A stretch of 64,000 nt of DNA, taken from Eubacterium sp. GTDB taxonomy: Bacteria; Bacillota; Clostridia; Lachnospirales; Lachnospiraceae. The position numbers and the translations under genes are program-made. A model generated the notes under the pieces. That model saw nothing but the letters and a program-made list of their open reading frames with translations. It was not told the DNA's origin and ran no database searches. Position 1 is the first letter of the stretch, and each line of letters opens with the position of its first letter. This document shows, in pieces, positions 45,728 through 56,114 of this stretch. The DNA lies in assembly GCA_016292095.1 (NCBI GenBank), contig JAEFAB010000015.1, positions 61,475-125,474 of the forward strand. Reading direction: 5' to 3'.

Positions 45728-46570
45728 ATGAATCAGAAAAAAAGAAGAAAAAAAATTGCAAAGCCCTTTTTATGGTTGATATTAATTATTATTGCGATAA
45801 TTCAGATTTTTCCACTGGTTTGGTTATTGGACTTCTCTGTAGCAAGCAGTACGGAAATGTTCACCAGCGGACTGTTAATTATTCCGAAAAAAATTCAGTG
45901 GGGCAATTATTCCAAAGCGTTTACAGACGGACATTTCTTACTGTACTTAAAGAATAGTATTTTAATTAATTTCCTGGCTGTAGTATTAGTACTGATTGTT
46001 TCGATTATGGCAGGATTTGCCTGCAGAAGAATGCGTTGGAAACTAAGTGGCTTTGTGAAAACTTTGCTGTTAATGGGAATGATGATTCCAATCCATGCAA
46101 CACTTTTGCCAAACTACAAAATTTACACAGAATTAGGATTGACAGATACGATTTGGGCATTGTTAATCCCTTACGTGGCATTCTCTTTGCCACAGGGCTT
46201 GTTCTTAATGACAAGCTTTATAGAGTCGATTCCGATTGAATTAGAAGAAGCGGCTGTTATTGACGGATGTGGTATCTACCGAATTATTTTCCAGGTTATC
46301 ACTCCGATGTTAAAGACATCCATTGCTACTGTATCCATTATGACATTTTTGAACAACTGGAATGAATTTATGATGGCACGAATCTACTTGAGTACAGACA
46401 CATGGAAAACGTTACCTTTTTCCATTCTGGACTTTACAGGCCAATACTCCTCAAACTATGCAATCCAGTTTGCGGTAATGGCTCTTACAGCAGCTCCGGC
46501 GATTATTGTTTATATCATCCTGAATAAACACATCACCAAGGGCGTGGCAATGGGTGCCGTTAAAGGATAG
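45728..46570 (+). CDS. Carbohydrate ABC transporter permease (MalG/AraQ type)
   Basis: 280 residues with six membrane segments and the EAA loop 'EEAAVIDGCGIYRIIFQVIT' near 171-190. 'IPIHATLLPNYKIYTELGLT' is a usual MalG-like stretch. It starts at the base after the upstream stop, with AAGGAGG inside the previous gene, showing translational coupling. With the upstream permease it forms the membrane channel of the importer. The two-component genes follow 6 bases later, so regulator and transporter are co-expressed. Confidence 0.92.
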   Translation: MNQKKRRKKIAKPFLWLILIIIAIIQIFPLVWLLDFSVASSTEMFTSGLLIIPKKIQWGNYSKAFTDGHFLLYLKNSILINFLAVVLVLIVSIMAGFACRRMRWKLSGFVKTLLLMGMMIPIHATLLPNYKIYTELGLTDTIWALLIPYVAFSLPQGLFLMTSFIESIPIELEEAAVIDGCGIYRIIFQVITPMLKTSIATVSIMTFLNNWNEFMMARIYLSTDTWKTLPFSILDFTGQYSSNYAIQFAVMALTAAPAIIVYIILNKHITKGVAMGAVKG

Positions 46571-46576
46571 GGTTTT

Positions 46577-48229
46577 ATGATGAAGGGTTTGAAACAGTGG
46601 GTCAGCAGACTTAGCGTGAAGAAAAAATTAATATTGTACGGTTATTTGTTTATTACACCGGTACTGGCGGCAGTTTGTGTCATTTTGTTATTTGACAATT
46701 ATGATGATGTTTTAAAAGAGAAACAGGATACGGATTTAAGAACTGTCAATGCGTTGTCGGACAGTATTCGGCTGTTGCAAGCGGATATGGAGAATTTCTC
46801 TACCTACATCTGTATCAACGATCAGATTAAAGCGTTGCTGACTGCAGATAATCCGGAGGAAAAAAATGCTAATGCAAGACTTTGGTATGATGAAGCACCG
46901 ATGCAGATGCTGCAGGAAATGATGGCATTAAAAGGTAGTGTTCAGACCATGGCAATTTATCCGGAAAATGGAGTACAGCCTTTTCTAAGATGTATGGATG
47001 GAAGTTCCTACGTTTCAAACCTTCAGATGATTCATAAAACAGATTCTTATATTGAAACCATTAATAGTAAAAACGGAATGCTTTGGAAGTTTGTTCCAAA
47101 GGGTTCCGGTGATACTTATAATACAAATCGAAAAAAGAAAATCGGATTATACAGAAGAATTTATGATTTCCGCAGCAAGAAAGTCATTGGGTTTATTGTT
47201 ATTGGTGCAAATCAGAAGCAGTTCACTAATCTTTGCGAAAGCGCAGTCAATGATGAAAACGAAAGTGTTATTGTCTTGGATCAGAACAGTGGGGAATTAT
47301 GCAAAGTTGGTAAAATTGATCCGGAGATTGAAAAGTACCTAAAACGGGAAGCTTTTGTAAAAGAAAATTATCGCTCGCGGGAAAATCATTTTAAGTATAA
47401 AGATTATGAAATTATTTGTAATCAATTAAGTTCTGATGCCAGTATTGTCTGCAAGATTGTTCCTAAGTACAGTAAGCAGACAAAGATGCTGGATGTGGCA
47501 TATATGCCAATCGCCTTACTGGTTGGAATGCTGGTAGGGCTATTGCCGGTTTTACTGATTATTTCTAATTTTGTAACTACGTTGATTCATTTGGAAGAAA
47601 GAGAAAGCGAGTTAACTGCTTTGCAGGCGCAGATTAATCCTCACTTTTTATATAACACTTTGGATTCCCTGTACTGGCAGGCGACGGAAGCCGAGAACGA
47701 GGAAATTGCAGAAAGTGTTCTTGCTTTGTCAGATTTGTTCCGCCTGGTACTTAACCGGGGAAACAGCGAAGTGGCAGTAGAGCATGAACTGGAATTGGTT
47801 TCTAAATATCTTCAGATTCAGAAGATGCGTTTTTCAAAACGTTTGAATTACACAATTGAAGTGGATGAAGATGTGAAGAAAGCAATGATTCCGAAATTGA
47901 TTATCCAACCGTTTGTAGAGAATGCGGTAGTGCATGGACTTGAAAATATTAGTACACCATGTAGTTTACGAGTGCTTGGAAAACGAGATGGAGAATGGAT
48001 TTGTTTCAAGATTATCGATACTGGAATCGGTATGACATCGGAACAGATTGAGGCAATTTGGAAAGAAGAAACAGATCGTTACGCAAAACAGCGTATCGGA
48101 AGATATGCCATTAAGAATGTTCGGGAACGTTTGGATTTACGCTACAGCGGAAAATTCAAGATGAACATTGAAAGTTGCGTAGGAAAAGGAACCACGGTAA
48201 CAATTTTGATTCCATGGAATGAGGGGTGA
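46577..48229 (+). CDS. YesM-type sensor histidine kinase
   Basis: 550 residues from 46577 (an ATG at 46580 is equivalent). Membrane segments near 17-40 and 307-340 enclose an extracellular sensor region of about 265 residues. The His-kinase motif 'LQAQINPHFLYNTLDSLYWQ' places the phospho-acceptor at His356. The ATPase part has 'PKLIIQPFVENAVVHGL' and 'IIDTGIGMT' as N and G boxes. In the YesM/LytS group the sensor often detects sugars, directly or through the binding protein. Its location between the permeases and the regulator suggests that it senses the imported sugar. Confidence 0.9.
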   Translation: MMKGLKQWVSRLSVKKKLILYGYLFITPVLAAVCVILLFDNYDDVLKEKQDTDLRTVNALSDSIRLLQADMENFSTYICINDQIKALLTADNPEEKNANARLWYDEAPMQMLQEMMALKGSVQTMAIYPENGVQPFLRCMDGSSYVSNLQMIHKTDSYIETINSKNGMLWKFVPKGSGDTYNTNRKKKIGLYRRIYDFRSKKVIGFIVIGANQKQFTNLCESAVNDENESVIVLDQNSGELCKVGKIDPEIEKYLKREAFVKENYRSRENHFKYKDYEIICNQLSSDASIVCKIVPKYSKQTKMLDVAYMPIALLVGMLVGLLPVLLIISNFVTTLIHLEERESELTALQAQINPHFLYNTLDSLYWQATEAENEEIAESVLALSDLFRLVLNRGNSEVAVEHELELVSKYLQIQKMRFSKRLNYTIEVDEDVKKAMIPKLIIQPFVENAVVHGLENISTPCSLRVLGKRDGEWICFKIIDTGIGMTSEQIEAIWKEETDRYAKQRIGRYAIKNVRERLDLRYSGKFKMNIESCVGKGTTVTILIPWNEG

Positions 48230-48235
48230 TAAATA

Positions 48236-48964
48236 ATGAAATTATTGGTTGCAGATGATGAAGATACAATTAGAAGAGGAGTGGCTAAATATATCCAACT
48301 TCACAGCAATCGTTTTGACAGAGTTTATGAGGCTGAAAACGGACAACAGGCTATGGACATTATTATGAAATATCAGCCGGAGATGGTTTTATTGGATGTG
48401 CAGATGCCATTAAAATCAGGGATTGATGTTATGAAGGAAATGCGCAAAGTCGGTCTGACACCGATTACCATTATCTTAAGCGGATATGATGAATTCCGCT
48501 TTGCACAGCAGGCTGTAAAATACGGTGCGGCAGAGTATTTGCTGAAGCCAATCCGTGCCAACGATATTTTGGACTGTATTAACGGACATATGGACACCAA
48601 GTACGGAAAAGAAGAAGTGGTTGTTTCCGGCGGAGAAAAGAAATCCATCGGCAATCATGTCCGGGAAGCACAGGAGTATATTTCTGAACATTACAGCGAA
48701 AATCTTTCGCTGGCTTCAGTGGCAGAAAAACTGGGAATTTCCAGTGGATATTTATCAACAATTTTGAAACAGAATCTGGAGTGTGGCTTTGTGGATTATT
48801 TGAACTCCGTTCGAATTGACAGAGCATGTTGCTATTTGGAACAGAACTACCTGAAAACTTATGAAGTAGCTTATAAAGTTGGCTTCAATGATGAGAAGTA
48901 TTTCTCAAAGGTGTTTAAGAAAATTGTTGGAATGTCTCCAAGGGAATTTCGTATGAAAAGCTGA
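48236..48964 (+). CDS. YesN-type response regulator (REC + AraC HTH)
   Basis: 242 residues. The receiver domain has the acidic pair in 'VADDEDTIRRG', the phospho-acceptor Asp54 in 'VLLDVQMP', and Lys107 in 'YLLKPI'-like sequence. Residues ~140-242 are an AraC-type double helix-turn-helix ('NLSLASVAEKLGISSGYLST', 'TYEVAYKVGFNDEKYFSKVF'). It pairs with the YesM kinase upstream (6 bases). At 242 residues it is shorter than many YesN proteins, as it lacks the long helical middle. It probably controls the promoter near 43273 and perhaps the enzymes downstream. Confidence 0.92.
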   Translation: MKLLVADDEDTIRRGVAKYIQLHSNRFDRVYEAENGQQAMDIIMKYQPEMVLLDVQMPLKSGIDVMKEMRKVGLTPITIILSGYDEFRFAQQAVKYGAAEYLLKPIRANDILDCINGHMDTKYGKEEVVVSGGEKKSIGNHVREAQEYISEHYSENLSLASVAEKLGISSGYLSTILKQNLECGFVDYLNSVRIDRACCYLEQNYLKTYEVAYKVGFNDEKYFSKVFKKIVGMSPREFRMKS

Positions 48965-48995
48965 CCCAATGAAGTTGTAATTGATGGAGAGAGTG

Positions 48996-51900
48996 ATGAG
49001 TAAAAAAAATTATTATATTAATGAAAACGACGAATTTATAATTGAAGACTACAATCAAAAGAAACCTTTTGCCAGCTTTTTGCCGGCGGTTTCCGGATTG
49101 TATGGAAAACCAATGTGGGCATATTACGTTAATCGTGGACAGGGGATGGCCACCTTTGGTGTGAACAATAAGGATTATTCCATTATGGAATTTCAACCTG
49201 CAAACAAGGCGTATCGCCAGACAGCATTGCAGGGATTTCGAACGTTCTTAAAGGTGAAAAAAGCAGATGGTTCTACCGTGTTTTATGAACCCTTTAAGGA
49301 TCAGCGTCTGGAATCGGAACAGAAGATTTCTCAAAAGATGATTATTACTTCTTATGATTTCAGATTAGAGGATGTGAATGAAACCCTTGGAATTAAAACT
49401 GAGGTAATGTTTTGTACCTTGCCGGGAGAAAATATTCCGGGACTGATTCGAAAAGTAAAAATTGAAAATATCGGAAGTGAGCCGGTATCCGTTGAAGTGG
49501 CAGATGGAATGGCTGTTATTATTCCATACTACCTGATTAATCAGGATATGAAAAATGAAAGTAATCTTCGTCAGGCATGGATGAGTGCAGACATGGATGA
49601 TGGATTACCGTTTTATCGAATTAAGGCACTTCCTTATGATACAGCAGAAACAGTTCTTTTAGAAGGCGGAAACTTCTATTTGAACTTTAATTTTGCCGAC
49701 GGAACAATGCAGGTGTCTGATACGATTGTAGACCCTGCAAATATTTTTGGCAGTATGACAGATTTCTCTGTACCGGTAAAGTTTTTGGAAGAAGATTTTG
49801 CGGTGCCGGAAGAACAGGTTTCCGTAGGTTATACGCCGTGTGCTTTTGGTTGCAAAAAGGCAGAACTGGCAGCAGGACAGGCTGATGTGACTTACACATT
49901 AATCGGTAGTGCTCCAAGTTTTAAGCAGTATCAGGATTTCCTGAAGAGCACCATTACACCGGACTATATGGAAGAGAAAATTAAAGAGAACAAGGAACTC
50001 ATTGAACAGACAAAACGTCATGCATTTACTTCCAGCAGCTTTAAGGAGCTGGATTTGTATATGGGTCAGTCTTTCATGGACAATTACCTTCGTGGTGGTT
50101 ATCCGATTGCACTGGGGAACGGAAAGCATGTGTTCTATGTTTATTCCAGAAAGCATGGTGACCTGGAACGAGAATACAATTTCTTCCAGGTGGATTCCAC
50201 CAACTACTCTCAGGGAAATTCCAACTTCCGTGATGTAAATCAGAACAGAAGAAATGATGTTTATTTCTTCCCGTTTATTGAAGATACCGACTTAAAGACG
50301 TTCTTCAATTTGATTCAGCTGGATGGCTTTAATCCGTTGGTTCTGAACGGTTCTAAGTTTGAACAGGAAAACGAAGAAGGCTGTCGGGAAGTTTTGAACA
50401 AGTACTTCGGAGAAGAAGGAAAAGCGTTAGAAGAAACTATTGCAAAGGCGTTTACTCCGGGTTGCTTATTAATGGATTTGGAACAGAAAAAATTGTCCTT
50501 ACAGCAGGGAACTTTAGACGACTTTTTAAATGATTTATTAGAACAATGTCTGAAGGTGGATATGGCAACCTTCCAGGAAGGATATTGGGTTGACCACTGG
50601 ATTTACAATATTGATTTATTGGAACAGTATGTGCAGATGTATCCTGACAAAATCAGGGAAATCATGTTCCAAAAGGAAGAGTATACCTTCTTTGACAATG
50701 ATGAGTTTGTGGTACCAAGAAACAAGCGTTATGTGTTAACAGATGCAGGGGTTCGTCAGTACGGCGCAGTACAGAAAAATGCGGAGAAGGCTAAACTGAT
50801 TGCCGAGAGAAGCTTCCGTCCAAATCAGGTGCGTACCAACAAAGGACAGGGAGAGATTTACTATACCTCTTTGGCATCCAAGATTTTTGTTTTATTGACG
50901 AATAAGGTAGCTTCCCTTGACCCGGAAGGTATTGGTATTGAAATGGAAGGCGGAAAACCGGGATGGTGTGATGCATTAAACGGAATGCCTGGAATTATCG
51001 GTTCTTCCATTAATGAAAGTGCAGAAGTAGGACGTCTGGCGTCTATGATGCTGGAACTGGTGGACAGGGATGAGAACATCCGCATTCCAACGGAAGCGAA
51101 ATTCTTCTTCGATTGCATTTTCCGTTTACTGAAAGAGGGAATTCAGGGAATGGAATATTGGGAAAAGAGTAACAATGCAAAAGAAATGTATCGTGAAATG
51201 ATTACCATGGGTATTGACGGAAAAGAAGAAATTATTTCTGCCAATGAAGCAAGAACATTTTTGAAATTAATTGTTGATCGTGTTCAGGCAGGACTGGAAA
51301 AAGCCTTTGATGACGAAAAAGGTGTTTATAACACCTACTTCATCAATGAAGCGGTTGATTATAAATTGGAAACTGATAAAGAAGGAAACCAACTTTATGG
51401 AGCCATGGGATTGCCACTAGTTCATGTTTGTGAATTTAAGAGCCGTCCGATTCCACCGTTCTTGGAAGGACAGGTTCATATGATGAGAACTAATCCGGAA
51501 GTTTCGGAAAAATTGCATCAGTCCTTAAAGAACAGTGAAATCTATGACAGCAAATTGCAGATGTTTAAACTGAATGAAAATGTTATGGAGGAAACAAAGG
51601 AAATCGGTAGACAGAACGTTTTCCCAAGAGGTTGGTTGGAGAATGAAGCGGTGTTCCTGCATATGGAATACAAGTACTTCCTGGAACTGCTCCGTTCCGG
51701 ATTGTATGATGAGTTTTATTATTATCTGAAGAATTCTTTTATTCCGGCACTGGATCCGGAAATGTACGGAAGAAGTATTTTGGAAAATTCTTCCTTTATT
51801 GCCAGCTCAGCGCATCCGAATGAAAGCCTTCACGGTACCGGGTACCAGTCCAGATTAACCGGAGCTTCTACGGAAATGCTTCATATGTGGCGCATGATGA

Positions 51901-52268
51901 CAGTCGGACAAAGACCGTTCATCCTCAACGACAAGAAGGAACTTTGCTTCAAGCCGGAACCAAAACTGCCGGTATGGCTTTTCACACAGCAGGAACAGAC
52001 GGTTTCCTTCTACGGAAAAGATGGCTTGTATACTTTTGTTCAGCCAAAGAACAGCTTTGCATGCAATTTGTTCGGCAACACGCTGACAATTTATCAGAAC
52101 GAGGCGGGACTGAACACTTATGATACAGCGGCAAAAATTGACAGAATTTATTTATATGAAAATGATAAATTAGTGGAACGGATTGAAGGGGACACCGTCA
52201 GTGAACCTTACGCAAGTAAAATCCGAAACGGCGAAATCGACAAAATTGAAATTGTTATATCAAAGTAG
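48996..52268 (+). CDS. GH94-like glycoside phosphorylase (cellobiose-phosphorylase superfamily)
   Basis: 1090 residues from the ATG at 48996 (GGAGAG upstream; earlier starts at 48981/48984 have no site). No signal peptide, so it is cytoplasmic. The N-terminal half is a beta-sandwich-type domain ('MWAYYVNRGQGMATFGVNN'). The (alpha/alpha)6-barrel part contains 'GGKPGWCDALNGMPG', where Asp659 fits the general acid of the family's W-N-D-type motif, and 'GRSILENSSFIASSAHP' followed by 'LHGTGYQSRLTGAS' late in the chain. Length exceeds classical GH94 (~800) and resembles the larger GH149/GH161-like phosphorylases; I cannot fix the family. It should split an imported beta-glycoside with phosphate, saving ATP. 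Confidence 0.72.
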   Translation: MSKKNYYINENDEFIIEDYNQKKPFASFLPAVSGLYGKPMWAYYVNRGQGMATFGVNNKDYSIMEFQPANKAYRQTALQGFRTFLKVKKADGSTVFYEPFKDQRLESEQKISQKMIITSYDFRLEDVNETLGIKTEVMFCTLPGENIPGLIRKVKIENIGSEPVSVEVADGMAVIIPYYLINQDMKNESNLRQAWMSADMDDGLPFYRIKALPYDTAETVLLEGGNFYLNFNFADGTMQVSDTIVDPANIFGSMTDFSVPVKFLEEDFAVPEEQVSVGYTPCAFGCKKAELAAGQADVTYTLIGSAPSFKQYQDFLKSTITPDYMEEKIKENKELIEQTKRHAFTSSSFKELDLYMGQSFMDNYLRGGYPIALGNGKHVFYVYSRKHGDLEREYNFFQVDSTNYSQGNSNFRDVNQNRRNDVYFFPFIEDTDLKTFFNLIQLDGFNPLVLNGSKFEQENEEGCREVLNKYFGEEGKALEETIAKAFTPGCLLMDLEQKKLSLQQGTLDDFLNDLLEQCLKVDMATFQEGYWVDHWIYNIDLLEQYVQMYPDKIREIMFQKEEYTFFDNDEFVVPRNKRYVLTDAGVRQYGAVQKNAEKAKLIAERSFRPNQVRTNKGQGEIYYTSLASKIFVLLTNKVASLDPEGIGIEMEGGKPGWCDALNGMPGIIGSSINESAEVGRLASMMLELVDRDENIRIPTEAKFFFDCIFRLLKEGIQGMEYWEKSNNAKEMYREMITMGIDGKEEIISANEARTFLKLIVDRVQAGLEKAFDDEKGVYNTYFINEAVDYKLETDKEGNQLYGAMGLPLVHVCEFKSRPIPPFLEGQVHMMRTNPEVSEKLHQSLKNSEIYDSKLQMFKLNENVMEETKEIGRQNVFPRGWLENEAVFLHMEYKYFLELLRSGLYDEFYYYLKNSFIPALDPEMYGRSILENSSFIASSAHPNESLHGTGYQSRLTGASTEMLHMWRMMTVGQRPFILNDKKELCFKPEPKLPVWLFTQQEQTVSFYGKDGLYTFVQPKNSFACNLFGNTLTIYQNEAGLNTYDTAAKIDRIYLYENDKLVERIEGDTVSEPYASKIRNGEIDKIEIVISK

Positions 52269-52283
52269 CGGAAGGAGTTAAAA

Positions 52284-55091
52284 ATGAGCAAGGACTTAAA
52301 GAGTATTATTGACTACGACCAGAATGGTTTTATTATTCATGGAAAACATGAATTTTTAATCGGTGGGGAATTTCATTATTTCCGTGTTCCTGCAGCAATG
52401 TGGGAAGACCGTTTGCAGAAAATGAAAGCCACCGGAGCAAATCTGATTTCGGTTTATATTGCATGGAATATGCATGAGCCGGAAGAAGGAAAGCAGCGTT
52501 GGGACGGCGACTACGATTTGGACCGTTTCCTGACATTGTGTGAAAAGTACGGCTTTTACGTGTTGATTAAACCGGGTCCGTATATTTGTGCGGAATTGGA
52601 CTTCGGTGGTCATCCGGACTGGCTGATCAAGAAAGTTGCCAACAAGGAATTCCGTATACGTATGTTGGACGAAAAGTATCTGGAACTTTGTAAGTATTGG
52701 TACAAATCCGTTGCAGACCAGATTCGTCCACACTTAATTACCAACGGCGGCAATATTATTGCAGCACAGGTGGAAAATGAATACGATCACCTGATGGAAT
52801 ACGGCGAAGAACCGATTTCTTTGGAAGATGCCATTTCATACTTTATGTTCCTGAAAGGTTCCATGGAAGAGTATGGCATCAACGTGCCGAAATTTGCCAA
52901 TGAAGCGGAATTTTTAAGAGGCAAAGGCATTATTGATACAAGAACTTACTATCCGAATATTCCGGGACTCTGGATGTCTGAGTATGAGCGTTTTGAGCAG
53001 AAACTTTTAAGCTCCAAGGAAACTCAGCCGGATGCTCCGATTATGATTTTGGAATTGCAGGCAGGATGGTTTTCACAGATTGGTACCCCAACCTACATTC
53101 CGGAAGTGGATGTGGTAGAAGGGGTGTCCAAAAGCGTATTTATCACCGGCGCATCCATTGTCAACTACTATATGATGGTGGGTGGAACAACCTTCCCATT
53201 TATTGGTGGTCGTGGAGATGTGGCACTGGGTGGTTACGGAAATATTACCAGCTATGATTTTGGTGGGGCACCGGTAGGAGAAACCGGTGAAATTCATCGG
53301 GATAAATATTACTGGATTAAAGGCTTTATCCGTTTTGCTAAAGAATTTTACCACCTTATTGCTCAAAGTGACCACAAAGAGTATATGGAAATTATTTCCG
53401 GCGGAGAAAACATTGCAGTGTTGAACAAAGACGATTCCTTCCTGGATGTTTCTCTGAACAAAGCTTACGAGAATTTCACAACCTATCAGGAAGGAAATAA
53501 CGAAGGAAGATTTTTCTTTGTTCGTAATGTGGAAGAATCAGACAAGAAGATTTCAGTCCGTGTTCCGGCCGAATTAAACGACAGAGAATACATTTTTGAT
53601 ACCGTAATTAAAGCAAACCAGACTAGAATGTTCCCGGTAGCTTTCTATATTCCAAACACAAAAGTGAAGCTTCATTATGCAACTTCTGAAATCTGGATGA
53701 CAGAAAAATACGGAGATGAAACTGCAGTGGTTATGCATGGAACCAAAGGCACTGCAGGTGAACTTTGCCTGAATGTCAGCCCCACTGATGTGGAAGTTTT
53801 AGCAGGTAATGTAAAGAAATACGATGGTGGAAATGGTACTGTGATTCTTTCCTACATTCACGGGGAACCGGTGATTATCAAAGCCGGAGAAAGCCGTTTC
53901 TTTATTTTAGAGGAAGCAATGATTGGTCGTGTAGACTGTCTGAAAGAAGGATTGCTATTCTACAACGTTTATTATATGGAAAATATTTTAGAATCCAATC
54001 AAAAGATTGAACTGGAATTACAGTTTAAAGAAGATTCCAACAATCAGATTCTCTTCTATCCAATGAACGAAGGAGTTCTGAAAGATGCTTCCTTCGATGG
54101 CGAGGAAGTGGTTATTCAAAACAAGGATAATGGAATGCAGGAAGTGGCTTTTGAAGCTGCACGTTTTGCAAACCGCCCGACGGTTCAGTGGACTTCGGAT
54201 TGGAAGTATTGTGCCGACAGTGCTGAAATTAATGCAGACTTTGACGATAGTCAGTGGAAGACATTGGCAAAGCCGACTTCTTTAGAGGAAGAAGATTTCT
54301 TTAAACATGGCTATTACTGGTATCGCACCAGCTTTGAATTGGAAGATGATGTCAAAGACGGATACCTGTATTTCGACCACAATGATACGGACAGATATCT
54401 TCTTTACATTAACGGAGAGTTGGTATTCCGTGCCAGAAACAAATCCATTGACCGACACAACATTACTGCAGCATTGAAGAAGGGAACCAACACTTTAGCA
54501 GTACTGTACGCTAACGAATTCCACAACAAGTCTCATCCACACGAAGGAGACATTGTTAAGATGAGTGGTATTATGAAGCCAATGTTCATCAAAGGAAACT
54601 ATGCAAACAGCACTCCTTTGGATGTGACATTAGAATCCTTCAAGGTACGCTATCAGCTCAGCGGTTATCATCAGGGATTCCATACCTTGGAATACAATGA
54701 TTCCCGTTGGCAGGCTTCACCACAGGTGGAAAAGATGGTTGTTGGCAAGGAAATGGGACACGTTGTATGGTTCCGAAGACATTTCACATACAATCCGGCA
54801 GAAGGATTCGCTGCTCCGTTGCAGATTATCCCAATTAAGGCAGATGAAAGATTGTTGATTTATGTCAATGGAAAACCGGTAGCACAATATGATATAATTG
54901 GACCACAGGAAGAATTTTACATTCCGGATTCATATCTGAACAAAAATGCAGACAATGTAATTTCCATGGTTTTGGAATGTCCGGGATTTTTTGAAGAGAT
55001 TATGAGCGGTTATAGAAGAGGCTTTTTGTACAATCCAATTGTACAGCCGGCTTATGTGTCCAAGGTGGCTAAAATCGAACTGAAAAAATAA
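52284..55091 (+). CDS. GH35 beta-galactosidase-like enzyme
   Basis: 935 residues, no signal peptide. The N-terminal ~360 residues are a GH35 (beta/alpha)8 barrel: 'FLIGGEFHYFRVP' (25-37), 'KPGPYICAELDFGGHPDWL' (96-114), the acid/base Glu166 in 'QVENEY', and nucleophile Glu257 in 'LELQAGW'. The C-terminal part has beta-sandwich domains with 'WYRTSFEL'-like jelly-roll signatures at ~670-760 and near the end. Substrate is probably a terminal beta-galactoside on an imported oligosaccharide, but GH35 also includes other exo-activities. It lies 15 bases after the phosphorylase with GGAAGGAG upstream, so the two enzymes probably act in sequence. Confidence 0.88.
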   Translation: MSKDLKSIIDYDQNGFIIHGKHEFLIGGEFHYFRVPAAMWEDRLQKMKATGANLISVYIAWNMHEPEEGKQRWDGDYDLDRFLTLCEKYGFYVLIKPGPYICAELDFGGHPDWLIKKVANKEFRIRMLDEKYLELCKYWYKSVADQIRPHLITNGGNIIAAQVENEYDHLMEYGEEPISLEDAISYFMFLKGSMEEYGINVPKFANEAEFLRGKGIIDTRTYYPNIPGLWMSEYERFEQKLLSSKETQPDAPIMILELQAGWFSQIGTPTYIPEVDVVEGVSKSVFITGASIVNYYMMVGGTTFPFIGGRGDVALGGYGNITSYDFGGAPVGETGEIHRDKYYWIKGFIRFAKEFYHLIAQSDHKEYMEIISGGENIAVLNKDDSFLDVSLNKAYENFTTYQEGNNEGRFFFVRNVEESDKKISVRVPAELNDREYIFDTVIKANQTRMFPVAFYIPNTKVKLHYATSEIWMTEKYGDETAVVMHGTKGTAGELCLNVSPTDVEVLAGNVKKYDGGNGTVILSYIHGEPVIIKAGESRFFILEEAMIGRVDCLKEGLLFYNVYYMENILESNQKIELELQFKEDSNNQILFYPMNEGVLKDASFDGEEVVIQNKDNGMQEVAFEAARFANRPTVQWTSDWKYCADSAEINADFDDSQWKTLAKPTSLEEEDFFKHGYYWYRTSFELEDDVKDGYLYFDHNDTDRYLLYINGELVFRARNKSIDRHNITAALKKGTNTLAVLYANEFHNKSHPHEGDIVKMSGIMKPMFIKGNYANSTPLDVTLESFKVRYQLSGYHQGFHTLEYNDSRWQASPQVEKMVVGKEMGHVVWFRRHFTYNPAEGFAAPLQIIPIKADERLLIYVNGKPVAQYDIIGPQEEFYIPDSYLNKNADNVISMVLECPGFFEEIMSGYRRGFLYNPIVQPAYVSKVAKIELKK

Positions 55092-55160
55092 ATAGAGATA
55101 CAATAAGATTGACGCGAAAATTTTCTACTATAACATATGCTTGAAAGAGAGGATATGCGT

Positions 55161-56114
55161 ATGAAACAAGGAAAGATGTTTATGGTGTTTCTTGTTTTGG
55201 TACTTGCTATGGAGCTTTCTGTTACCGGCATTCGTGCGGAAGAAGTGAGTTCCACGGTGATTGCGGAAACGGAAACCACCACGGCAGAAACAGCACAGAA
55301 ACCTTCTGTGAAAAAACAGTCCTTGAAGAAAATTCGGGTCAGAGTGAAAAAGTCAGACCTTTTGAGTTTCTTCAAAAGGTCTGCTTTTATTGGGAGCTCC
55401 ATTGGCGTCGGACAAAGAATGTACCTGGATTATGAAGGTCGGAAATATCTGGGTTCTCCGAAAATGTTAGTGAAGGGCTGCTATTCGTTCTCCAATGATA
55501 ACATTGTGGGCGGTCAGTATCGCCTGACCTATCAGGGAAAAGATTATTCTGCAAGAGATGCCGTTGCGAAGGCAAAAGTCAAATATGTTTTCATCAACAT
55601 GGGAACCAACGATTTATATGAAACCCCGGAAAAAGTCTACGAACGCTACAAAAATTACATTAAAGGCATTCAGAAGAAGAACCCGGGAATTCGGATTTTC
55701 ATTGAAAGCACCACCCCGGTATTTCACGCCGGACAGAAAGGAGGCCTTAACAACAAAAATGTAAACCGCCTCAACAAGCTGATGGAAAAATATTGCAACA
55801 GAAATCGGGACCTTTACTTCATTGACATTACTACGGCACTGAAGGATTCTCACGGTGGTTTGGCAGCGGAATACTGCAGTGATCATTACGTTCATATCAC
55901 TATGAGTGGCTACAGAGTCTGGACACAAAAAGTTTGCGCTTATGTAAAACACTTGCTTATTCAGGAAAAGAAGGCTAAAATTGCAGTGAAATACGCAAAG
56001 AAGCGTAAAATAAAAAAGGAATATATGCGAGCAAAACGTTTGGTCGGTCAGTTGGAAAAGAGTACACTGAAGACCGAATTGACGAAAAAGCTCAAAGGAA
56101 TAAAGTATGATTAA
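55161..56114 (+). CDS. Secreted SGNH/GDSL-family hydrolase
   Basis: Called from 55161, where GAGAGG lies 8 bases upstream. 317 residues with a signal peptide (MFMVFLVLVLAMELSVTGIRAEE) and a short ETTTAET linker. The SGNH blocks are recognisable: 'FIGSSIGVG' (77-85, the usual GDS written GSS with Ser80 as likely nucleophile), 'FINMGTNDLY' (144-153) with Asn150, and an Asp241/His245 pair in 'SDHYVHIT'. The spacing of the last pair is one residue longer than the common D-x-x-H. It may remove acetyl groups from a surface or dietary glycan. The last 50 residues are very basic and may bind the wall. Its 3' end overlaps the next gene by 8 bases. Confidence 0.82.
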   Translation: MKQGKMFMVFLVLVLAMELSVTGIRAEEVSSTVIAETETTTAETAQKPSVKKQSLKKIRVRVKKSDLLSFFKRSAFIGSSIGVGQRMYLDYEGRKYLGSPKMLVKGCYSFSNDNIVGGQYRLTYQGKDYSARDAVAKAKVKYVFINMGTNDLYETPEKVYERYKNYIKGIQKKNPGIRIFIESTTPVFHAGQKGGLNNKNVNRLNKLMEKYCNRNRDLYFIDITTALKDSHGGLAAEYCSDHYVHITMSGYRVWTQKVCAYVKHLLIQEKKAKIAVKYAKKRKIKKEYMRAKRLVGQLEKSTLKTELTKKLKGIKYD

